Shown here: positions 34,361-44,566 of the stretch, one piece after another
Numbering within the stretch: position 1 is the stretch's first letter
Layout of the letters: each line of letters starts with the position of its first letter
NCBI RefSeq assembly: GCF_030272615.1
Contig: NC_081405.1
Span: forward strand, 27,232,272-27,296,271
From: Cryptomeria japonica
Taxonomy: Eukaryota; Streptophyta; Pinopsida; Cupressales; Cupressaceae
DNA: 64,000 nucleotides
Direction: 5' to 3'
Notes under the pieces: generated by a model
Seen by the model: the letters and a program-made list of their open reading frames with translations, nothing else
The model's database searches: none
Told to the model about the DNA's origin: nothing
Position numbers and translations under genes: made by a program

Positions 34361-35430
34361 CCTTATTTTTGTGTGTAGGTGACAAATTTAAAAGTTAAAG
34401 ACAAATATTTTGATAGAGGAGACAATGGCAATAATATCTGACTTTTGCATGAAGGAAAAGCAAAGGACCGAGTCACCCCAAGCATCTTGGTCTCATGATT
34501 TTTTTATGAGCTTTTGGGAATAGATTATAAGCAACATTTTGATCTTGAAAGTTTCTTCTTCATCCACATCTAATAGCTACAGGACCAGGTCACCCCAGGC
34601 ATCTTGGTCTTGTACTTTTGGGTTGGATTTTTAGGCATACGTTCCTCTCTATCCCTTTTTCTCGAATCTATCCTAGGTCAAACCCCATGTTTGGAATTAA
34701 TCATTGAATTGAATTTATATTGTAAATGGAAATATGAAAGTAAATGTTGAATGATATACCTTATATCTACTGCAATTGATGAAGGTTGATGATGTAATAA
34801 CATGATGAAACATGAATGACTCAAACACAAACACATGCTTGCATGAAGATTGATGTAATTTGCTACTCTATGATGGTTGAAAATGTTGAAAGAATATGGT
34901 GGGATGAATTTTTACCTTGAATTCTTGATGATTCTTGATGGTTCTTGACGAAGTGTGGATGTAGGTGGATTATAGTGGCTTATGAAAATAAGTCAAAAAG
35001 ATGCTCTTATATAGGGTTCCCAAGATAATTTACCAATTAAGCTAACATCAAACGATCAAATTCAGACACTGAGATCCAAAATTACCAAGAAGGGTAAGTG
35101 CACTAAGATATTTAAAATAGGTTTATCTTAAGGAGGACTAGGATGCCTCGGGCACCCTTGTCCTGGACCGGCATACCTCCCAAGCCACCCCTATCCTAGA
35201 CCAGGATGCCCTAGGTGCCCCTATCTACCAAAAGCAAGGTAAACAAGCAAGAAAGGAGACTACACAACCCAAGGCACAGGTTTAGTTCTCCATGCAGAAA
35301 GATGACATCAACTTTGAGGTAAAAATCCTAAAAATGGACCTGAGAGAGATTTAAGATGATACATGCTAAAGTAGGGACACAAAAAGTGGTGTAAATTCTA
35401 CATGGTTACAATTTATGATGCTATAAATTA
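33600..35430. repeat. Large inverted repeat of two LTR segments, 760-bp arms
   Basis: 33,600-34,334 and 34,671-35,430 are reverse complements with roughly 80% identity by eye. Both arms contain gcatcataaattgtaac at the outer end, a ccctatataagag promoter word, and gtttgacctagg at the inner end. The 336-bp spacer holds two copies of a 31-bp hairpin motif (34,464-34,494 and 34,581-34,611). Confidence 0.85.
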
Positions 35431-36430
35431 AAATAAATTCTCTCATTCAAGTCTAACCATATCTTCAATAGAATTTTAAAATTATCACACCATTTTGAGC
35501 TTTCATAATTGTTTTGTGCATACTAAAAATATGAGAGTCATTTTAATTGTGCTAAGAAGGACAATGGAGGCCTTGCGAGATGGATCCAATTGGATTTTGG
35601 TTTTCTTTTCATTATGTTGCATTCAATTTCATTTTTTGTATTGGTTTTGATTAGGACTTAGCTTTGAAGCTAGGATTTATTGGTTGCTCACATATTTCAT
35701 TACTTCCTTTCCAATTTCCTCTTCGACATTTCTAGTGAACATGACATGAAATATACATTTATAATATATCAATTTCTAAGTTTTTGTGAAGTTGCAGGTG
35801 TCTAGTGACGCAATTGAAAATTCTACACCACAATTGTTTGACTGTAAAATAAGTTCAATTTTTTTAAAATCAATTATGGTATTTTAATAAGATTTATAAT
35901 GCAATTGCTTACGTCAATTCTAGTTAATTAACTCAATTTGTAATACAATTGATTAAACTAGTAATGCAATTGATAGGTCAATTGATATGATCAATTTGTC
36001 AAACTCTTGATAAATTTGGGTGTTTACAACTTTAAATCCTCTAATTACGATTAAATAGTCTTTGGTAATCAAAATTTGTTTTTGCGGGTGCATTCTATTA
36101 TTGTTAGATAAGTACACATCAATTGATGATAAGTGTGCCACAATTGATAATAAGTGCACTGTAATTGACAATAAGTACACCACATTTTTCTATCTTAATT
36201 TATGTTAATCTGGCATTGCATTTGTTAAATCTATCACACAATTATCTAGTTTTTAATAAATCTTAATTCTCTAAACATAATTGTAATCAAATGATACAAA
36301 ACTACTATATGATTGAAACCATAATCTCTAGTAATCATAACTTATTGTTCTGGGTGCATGTTGTCACTGTCAAATAAGTGAACTGCAATTGAAGATAAGT
36401 GCACTGCAATTTATCTATCTATACTGCAAT
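35431..36430. other. AT-rich spacer with degenerate 20-bp repeats
   Basis: No gene. Between 36,095 and 36,430 a word close to gataagtgcactgcaattga recurs at least six times with changes. A minus-strand open frame there is only the translation of this repeat. Confidence 0.6.
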
Positions 36431-38270
36431 TGATTGGTAAGAAGAAAAGGTAAAATTTGAGGGTTTTTAAATCATTTCTATTTTTTGATTTCATAAGTAG
36501 ATATTTCTGGTGTTATTGATCACCTAATTTGTAGTAACTTGGAAAATGTGGGACAAAGATCATAAAGAAAACTACTAATGCATTGTTGCAAAAGGCGAAC
36601 AAAGATACAAATTTGAAAACCACCATGTGTTTGCATTTATTTAACATAGAAAACAATTTGATTTCTCAAGGTTAATGAACAATTTTTTGAGTGTTTTGTG
36701 TTCTTGCACTTTTTTAATGTTACCCAAGCTATTTGTGTGTGTATCCTCTCCCTTGGTGTATGAGTGCAACCTTGGGTATATCAAAAACACACAATAGCTT
36801 CTTTTTATATTAAATAGAAGGCCTACCTAGGGATCTAATCACCCCAAGGTTTGACCTTAATAAAATTTCTTTGATGGGCTATATAAAGTGGGAGAGTGAA
36901 ATTTTTACCTCAATCTAATCATCATCATGTTTGGCACATCCTTGGGGCCCCTGGTGATTCATGACACAAAGTGAAGGTACCTTCTCTTGTGCTTAGGTCC
37001 CATGCTTGTAGACAAATTGGTGTTCAAGTTGGGCATACCACAGGACTAAGAGGGGGGTGAATCATTTTGAACCTCTAAATACTCTATTCTTGATCTTTTA
37101 AAATTCAAACCACAATTAGCTTATTACTATAATTATGAAACATGAAAGAACAAAGAACAATAAACACATGAACACTGAATTTATGTGGAAAACCCTAAAC
37201 AAGGAAAAAACATAGTGAGAATCACACTCACAATATGAATAAATGATTACAATGTTTTAGCCTCAAGGCCAAGGAGCTCATGACACCTAATAAGGCTTGC
37301 AAGAATAAGGCACACAACCATAGGGAAAGATACAAAGGACAAATTTGATTTCATAGGTAGAAGAAGAAAGGGTAAAATTTGAGGGTTTTTAAATCATTTC
37401 TATTTTTTGATTTCATAGGTAGATATTTCTGGTGTTATTGATCACCTAATATGTAGTAACTTGGCAAATGTGGGACAAAGATCGTAAAGAAAACTACTAA
37501 TGCATTTGTTGCAAAAGGTGAACAAAGAGACAAATTTTAAAACCACCATGTGTTTGCATTTATTTAACATAGAAAACAATTTGATTTCTCAAGGTTAATG
37601 AACAATTTTTTGAGTGTTTTGTGTTCTTGCACTTTTTTTTATGTTACCCAAGCTATTTGTGTGTGTATCCTCTCCCTTGGTGTACGCATGCAACCTTGGG
37701 TATATCAAAAACACACAATAGCTTCTTTTTATATTCAATAGAAGGCCTACCTAGGGATCTAATCACCCCAAGGTTTGACCTTAATAAAATTTATTTGTTG
37801 GGCTATATAAAGTGGGAGAGTGAAATTTTTACCTCAATCTAATCATCATCATGTTTGGCACATCCTTGGGGCCCCTGGTGATTCATGACACAAAGTGAAG
37901 GTACCTTCTCTTGTGCTTAGGTCCCATGCTTGTAGACAGATTGGTGTTCAAGTTGGGTATACCACAGGACTAAGAGGGGGGTGAATCGTTTTCAAACTCT
38001 AAATACTCTACTCTTGATCTTTTAAACTTCAAACCACAATTAGCTTATTACTATAATTATGAAACATGAAAGCACAAAGCACAATAAACACATGAACACC
38101 GAATTTATGTGGAAAATTCTAAACAAGGAAAAAACATGGTGAGAATCACACTCACAATATGAATAAATGATTATATTTTTTTAGCCTCAAGGCCAAGGAG
38201 CTCATGACACCTAATAAGGCTTGGAAGAATAAGGCACACAACCTTAGGTAAAGATGCAAAGGACTACACA
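36430..38270. repeat. Tandem direct duplication, unit about 0.92 kb
   Basis: 36,441-37,361 and 37,362-38,270 align along their whole length with an offset of 921-924 bp. Shared landmarks are gatatttctggtgttattg, gcctacctagggatctaatc, aggactaagaggggggtgaat and gaatttatgtggaaa. On the minus strand the unit includes Copia-LTR-like U5 features (ttttccacataaattc, then caccccccctctt-like). Confidence 0.9.
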
Positions 38271-38677
38271 AGCTGCCAAAAGGAACACATCATATTCCAG
38301 TAGGTATAGGGAAGATATGAATTAAAATGAACAAGATATCCTGATCATAAAATTGTCCTTGAACCACTATGTCAAATAACCAATATCATGGCAAACACAT
38401 CTGACATCAACCACTGTCTCAAAACACTGTCACACTAAAGATATCAACATCAAAGCTCTTCACACACTAACTTTCACACCAATTCTAATTTCATATCATT
38501 CACACCCACTTTACATCAATTCATGCACATTCTAGATACATCAACTCATGCAACCACACACACATATATATAAGATCATTCATTAAAACCCTCAACTAGG
38601 TCCACCACATACAAAACGTTCAATATTAGATAAATTGGGCCACCCAAACCAATAATACAAAATTAAATCCACTCCAA
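38271..38677 (-). mobile_element. Copia LTR segment with promoter (minus)
   Basis: On the minus strand a TATA-like cttatatatatgtg near 38,570 is followed, across the boundary into the duplicated unit, by the U5-type words ttttccacataaattc and caccccccctctt. This is the promoter-to-U5 part of a Copia LTR. It may be the continuation of the Copia-4 3' LTR that starts at 53,775. Confidence 0.5.
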
Positions 38678-41175
38678 GAGATAGAGAGGACCCATGCATA
38701 TCACAACACATACTACTAAAGTTATTCTAATCAACTACACATCCTAACATATTCTCCAAATCAGAATCAAATGAAATGCATAGATAAACAATAAATCACT
38801 CCAACTAGTCAGCCCAAAAACATCCTCCAATGTAAAATACACAATGTAGATCTACACACACCATAGTGAAACCCATAAAAACATCAAAACTCACCCTTCA
38901 ATGCATATCTGAACCAAAAAAGCATGGTCCAAATAAGATACACCACGTCAATCAACTAGACACCAAACCAGTTGACAACACTGAACACTAAATAACATAA
39001 CTTCATTTCCCAATCAAACTAGCACTAGACAATTGAATTGGAACACTACACAAACAAAATGATCATGTCCTCCAAGCTACAACACTTGAATCCACATATT
39101 AACAACCACCAAGCATTCCTCAAACTGATTCTGACAGTCAACCTTACAATCAAAAACATCAACAACCAACTCTACCGTTTAAGTAGTAGTGGACCAGAAA
39201 ACCTAAAAGTGCAATATACATAGATCATAAACATTATAATCCAGAACTGCAATCCATATTCTTCATACATCGAAGGAATGCAAATCATTCTTCCACTGGG
39301 ACATTAAATACCCTTTCCTGCATATAAATATTGATGCACTGCAAAAAGGATGTTAGGAACACACAAGATAGACAAGTCAAACGTTAGTGTTAGTAGTATC
39401 AATCATAAACGAAATACAAAGGAAACTACCATCCTAAGCATGCATATCAAGAGAGATATCAAACACATTGAAGAAAGCATACAAAAATGAAGAAAAGATA
39501 CAAAACACTCCCAAATTCTATCAACCATGATCATAGCTATTCCTCCCTTGTTCCTCTCCTCTCCAAGTTCCACATGAGTGTAGCCCTCGGCTTTTTGCAC
39601 TACTATGGAAGTCTTATGGAGATTCAAGATTTATGAAAAATTATTAAAAGACTATGCAAATGCAAGCTAAACATGAGAAAGCCTAATGAAGCTATGGTGA
39701 TTTTAACCAAAATAACAATGTAGATTATGATTTACTCCTAAAATGCTCTATCAAATTTAGTATAGATTAGATGCATACAAGATTTCTAGATCTGGATTAT
39801 GAAGGAATGAGCTCTATTTATAGGAAAAATAGAGAAATTGATGGTTGGGATTGAGTAATCTCAACAAGGGCCAAGATTGATGGGTTTATGATCCATGTGA
39901 AGGCTTTCAACCCAATCCCAAGATGACAAATGTCAACATGAGATGGCTTGAGAGGAGAGGGAAGAAGCATTAAATGCTTGACATGACTTGAAAGTTACCT
40001 TAGAAGATAAGGTTAGGCTTGATTTGAATGAATAAAACCATTATCCAATGAATAATGCCTTTATCCAATGGATAAACTCTTGTGCAAGAGTTAGTGGGGA
40101 TAACCATGGTCAAAGCAATAAATGCTTGAGGAGACCCATGAGTCAAATGAGGGTTGAGTTAGAGGGAAAGTTTCTAACCATGTGGGTGAGTTGATTTAAT
40201 CATTAATGGTTATGTAAGAGCCATAAATGGTCATGTAAGAGCCATTAATGGTTTGGAAGACTTTAGGGTTAACTTGTTGGAGATATAAAGCATTTAATGC
40301 TTTTCAAAGACTTTGAGGCTTTGAGAAGTGACTTCAAGTTGCTTAGGAATGTGACAATATTTAGGAAATGGATTAGGCTAATTAGTTATTGTATATGGTG
40401 AAAATGGATACAAGAATATTGAAAGACTAAATCAATTCAACCACAAAACCCTAGCCTAACAACAACAAAGATCCACCATAACATATGAAGATTACCTCAG
40501 ACAATGCAAATCAAATGAAATCACAAAGATTATACCATCACATGTCCAATGGGGTTTGAATCTCTATTCTTCCTATCTTCATTGATCTTGCTTGATATAT
40601 TTTCTCTCAAATTTTATGTGTGCACAAGAGCTCAACAAAGAATGGAAATGTGGTTGCAAGTAAGCTTGATTACATATGCAAGTTCGAAAGCGTAGTCGGG
40701 GCTGAATGCATAGTGAGGGTTTGATAATGAAGGAAGCATCTCCTTATATAGAAAACACTATAAGAAATGGAGGGATAAGATTGAGAGGTGTAAGAGATAA
40801 ATCGTCAGCTATGATTAGAGGGTAGGTAAAAGAAATAATAAAATAATAAGAGGGTAGGTAGTGTAGGAATTAAGAGATGAATGACATGTGTCATGGGTAG
40901 AAAAGGTTAATGAATTAATTAAATAAATTTTGATTTATTTAATTAATAAAAGAAGTGGGATTAATTAAATAAATAAAATATTTATTTAATTTAGGAAAAA
41001 AGATAATTTAAATAAATAAATGTATTTATTTAAATGAGAAATAAGGCTAGAAGAGGATAAATGAATTAATTAAATAAATAAAGATTTATTTAATTAATAG
41101 AAGAATTAGGCTAAAGATAATTAAATAAATAAAAATTATTTATTTAATTAGACATGACAATTTTAGGTGTCTACA
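38678..41175 (-). repeat. Gypsy-A 3' LTR (2.5 kb)
   Basis: Direct repeat of 50,658-53,156, about 97-98% identical where compared. On the minus strand it begins TGTAGACACC at 41,175, right after the purine tract caaagaggggcaaaa (41,176-41,190), as a 3' LTR must. It has an AT-rich start, a TATA box (ctatataaggag) near 40,745 and a second TATA-like word (cctataaatagag) near 39,815. The lower end is set only by where similarity to the other copy stops. A true LTR end with CA and a target duplication is not visible. Confidence 0.75.
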
Positions 41176-41190
41176 TTTTGCCCCTCTTTG

Positions 41191-42097
41191 AGACAATGCA
41201 GCTTGTCGTGTTGTTTCAAAGAAGATAAGATGAACTGATACAAAGTTCCCCCAAGATAGGAATGATATGCCCCCTCGAGAGATTGGATGAAAATGTCTGG
41301 AAAGATCGCAGACAATCTCTCAATAAGAAAGAAAGGCTAGAAAGGATTGACAAGATAGGATAGAGTGATAGTGTCACGGGATAATGAAGATTGACTCGGG
41401 AGACGAGGGATAGGGCTACGGCTAAGGCTAGGGTAGTCTATAAGATAGACCATGAGGGGAATACATCCTCATTGTCATCTACACATCCAAGAGATCAGAG
41501 TGCAGAGAGAGAATAGAGTAACAACAGTCAGCAGCGATGGCATTGGTGCATAGATTTGATCGCGTTCACCGATTTAGAGGCCAGCAGATGCAGGAGAGCC
41601 GGTAAGTACCACAAAACCTCTTTGTAGTTTGTCACATTAATTGTTGTCATAAATGCATGCTAGGTAGTGCAATAAATGCGATTTAGGATAATGTCAAGAA
41701 ATGTCAAAAATGTATAGGCACATCTGCATTGGTGCCAGGCATGTCTAGGTTGGTTAGGCGCATCTGTGTTTGTGCCAAGCGTGTCTATGAATTCAGCAGC
41801 GTCTATGTCAAATGTGAGCACGTCTATGTTGTGTAGGCACGTTTGTGAAATGTGGGCACGTATGTGCAGGACAGGTGCGTCTGTGCAGAGCATAAGCACG
41901 TCTGTGTATTTCAGGTGCGTCTGTGCAGAGAAGGTGCATTTGTGCAGTCTATAAGCGCATTTATGTCATAAAAGCACGTTTGTGTCTTCAAGGTCAAATC
42001 GACAGTTTTGTGATGAACATACGTTGTCGATTGGATAAGTTGTTGAGAGGATACACTCAAGCAGGTCCTCTTGGGAAGACTAGGATAGATCAAGGCA
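41191..42097. other. Gypsy-A 3' region with a 19-24 bp minisatellite
   Basis: Between 41,708 and 41,985 a gcac(g/a)tctgtg word recurs about every 19-24 bp, at least ten times (for example near 41,819, 41,838, 41,876 and 41,896). The rest is noncoding. In plus orientation this lies upstream of the PMD exon. Confidence 0.7.
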
Positions 42098-42449
42098 CTT
42101 TGTGATGAATAGTGAGTACCAAGACATAGTACTTTGTGATGAACAGGGAGTACCAATAGGAGCAACACTTTGTGATGAACAGGGAGTGCAAATATGAGCA
42201 TCACTTTGTGATGAACAGGGAGTGCAAAAACATGTAGTACTTTGTGATGAACAGTGAGTACCACTAGGATAGAAGCAACACTTTGTGATGAACAGTAAGT
42301 GTCACTAGGATAGAAGCAACACTTTGTGATGAACAGTGAGTGTCACTAGGATAGATGCAACACTTTGTGATGAACAGTGAGTGTCACTAGGATAGAGTAT
42401 CATAAGCACTTAAGATAAAAAGCAGCATTTTGTGATGAACAGGGAATGC
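42098..42449. repeat. Minisatellite, 36-bp and 41-bp units, nine copies
   Basis: The word ctttgtgatgaacag starts units at 42,098, 42,132, 42,168, 42,204, 42,240, 42,281, 42,322, 42,363 and (changed) about 42,428. The early units are 34-36 bp and the later three are 41 bp with cactaggatagaagcaaca tails, so two length variants have expanded in blocks. Confidence 0.95.
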
Positions 42450-42485
42450 CACTATGACTGACATGATTGTTTTGCTTGACTGCAG

Positions 42486-42947
42486 GAGTATTTGCCTATG
42501 CTAGAGTCCCGAGAGAGATTCCTGTCCACTCAGAGATTATGACCAGAGTTGACATTCAAGGAAAGGGCTGCCATTGAGGTTATGGGTCTGCGATTTATTC
42601 TGTATATGCCTGAGTTTCAGATGAACATGGGGTTGCTGACTGCATTGACTGAGAGATGGCACTCGAAGACTTGTAGTTTTCATTTGTCGATGGGTGAGAT
42701 GACAATCACCTTAGAGGATGTGTATAGGATTCTGAGGATACCGATCGATGGGCAGTTGATTCCCTACGATCGAGATGGAGATAGGGATGCCTTGAGATGA
42801 GTGTTTCAGGATCTAGGATTGGAGATGAGGATAGGACATGTGGCTTGGGATACCATGACATAGACGGGATTAGCACTACCAACAGTACTGGCAGGAGTGA
42901 TCAGTGGGTTTCTCTATATCAGTTTTGTACCATTTTATATGATGATG
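42486..42947 (+). pseudogene. Plant mobile domain (PMD) gene, N-terminal exon, antisense to Gypsy-A
   Basis: The translation has the signature of the plant mobile domain (PF10536, aminotransferase-like, known from MAIN/MAIL1 proteins and from transposable elements): EYLPMLESRERFLSTQRL, FQMNMGLLTALTERWHS, FHLSMGEMTITLEDVYRIL and IPIDGQLIPYDRDGDRDALR. A consensus-like 3' splice site (gattgttttgcttgactgcag) ends at 42,485, and the frame starts exactly after it. Stops at 42,540, 42,798 and near 42,862 fit CGA to TGA or CAG to TAG. After GVISGFL the domain is lost near 42,925, where the C-terminal half is missing. PMD proteins are linked to transposon silencing and RNA processing in Arabidopsis; the role here is unknown. 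Confidence 0.8.
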
Positions 42948-44566
42948 TAGACACCTGCGGGTGATTGTAGCCATATGATTTTGACATCATTGTATCATGA
43001 CACTTATGATTTTGAGATATATATAAGATGATTCATCATTGTGGCAGCTATATGCATGTGTACCTATGTGATGTTGCTTTGATGTGATTTATGATGATGA
43101 TTGATATGGATGCAAATATATACATGATGAAATGCAATATTTTTGTTCTTTTATGTTTTTAAATGTTATGTATGATGCAAATGCGAATGTATGAAATGCA
43201 AAGAACTTTTACATAATAAAAATGTAAAATGTGCTAATATGTGTTGTGTGTAGGATGTGATGCAATTGTGAGATCTATATGTATGTATGAAATGCTATTA
43301 TGTGGTAATGTAGGTGCAACTACATGAAATGCAGATATTTTTTGGTGTCATTATACTCAGTCATGTGATAGCAGGCTACACGGACTCAAGAAGGATGATG
43401 GAAGTCAATCAAGAAATGGGGATGGAAGATAGAAGATATGAAAGTGAAAGAGCTTCTTGTGCGTTATCATCATTGAGCTTTATTATGGCAAAATAGGTTA
43501 TGACAATCGAGGCATATGTTCGAGCCAGAAACTCATTGTACCTATTTGCATGGAGATAAGACAGTCACAAACAAGGAATGACCCAGTTCACACTAGACTC
43601 ACAATGTCCTCATATCCTTGGACAAGTCATAGCATTACTAAGAGACAATCCATAGACAAAAAAAGAAAAATAGGTGACGATACCCAATCCTCGCCTTTCT
43701 AGTCAAAGACATCCTGGAGATAGAATCTCTAGTCAGAGACATCCCAGAAAAGTTAAAAGACATGTCACCAAAAGATAAAATCAAAAGAAACCAAGACTCG
43801 ACACCAACATCCATTGTAGTCCTCAAGTTTAGTGTCTCTTGTCACTTGTATAAGTCTATTTGATCGTGGTCACAATGTTTACTTTCACAAAAGGATAGAT
43901 AGCACTGAACCATAATGTTGTTTGAGTTTGTTGAAAGATTTGATTTGTTGAAGCCCATTGTTGTTGTTGTGTCTCATCTGAAACTGACTGAATCCATGAA
44001 ACTAATACTTTATTACGAAGAAGACGAAACTTTATTGCGGATTGTCTATGGATAGACTGAAGAAAGCTAGAAGAAATTGTACTCCTCAGAAACAGGTCAT
44101 GCTCTCAGTTCCACACACATCACTAAATGTAGGATTTGCCTTAACCACAGATAGGAGTTGATTTATTATGGATGGAAAGGGATGAAAAGGAATGTTTATT
44201 AGGAATGGCTAACCAATCTTGGGTAGATAAATGACAAGCCATGATAGGGACGGGTAAGTTTATTATGAATGGATAGGTTGTGAGTGTGTGCAAATTGAAA
44301 GGATGAAATGGAATCCTGAAGGAGGGAGGAGCAATGTCTCTACACATGGCGTCGGTGACCCAGTTTTCACCATGGTACTTTCCTAGGGCGCCACCAAAGT
44401 GGTTTTCACCATTGGACGAAATGTTTTTCTTTACTTATTTTATTTTATTTTTATTTTTTTGTGTCACAAGGCCCCTGTTTGCCAGGTTTTCACCAAGTAA
44501 CGATTTTTATGTTTTATGATTTTTTTGTATTTTTGAATTTTTGAATTGGGATACTCTGAAGAGCTA
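42948..44566. other. Noncoding region between PMD exon and Gypsy-A ORF
   Basis: Rich in ATG/GATG words (42,960-43,330), as is the equivalent region of Gypsy-B (56,600-57,400). A TGTAGACACC word at 42,947 copies the LTR start, but no LTR follows. The minus-strand word tggtgaaaac occurs three times between 44,360 and 44,495, and once in Gypsy-B near 58,337. No gene is seen. Confidence 0.5.

Noticed and set aside
35953-36183. Minus-strand frame with repeated VHLLSI-like words
   Set aside because: It is the translation of degenerate 20-bp DNA repeats.
38656-38677. AATAC near 38,655 as target duplication partner of AATAC after 53,583
   Set aside because: The base following it is not TG and similarity does not start there, so the match is likely chance.
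41911-42264. Minus-strand frame across the minisatellite
   Set aside because: Its HHKVL repeats are only the repeat units translated.
42098-42449. Regular repeats that could recall a CRISPR array
   Set aside because: Units are head-to-tail without unique spacers, lengths vary, and the context is a plant retroelement. It is a minisatellite.
42947-42956. TGTAGACACC as the start of another LTR
   Set aside because: No AT-rich LTR sequence or purine tract accompanies it, and the following sequence resembles the ATG-rich region of Gypsy-B.
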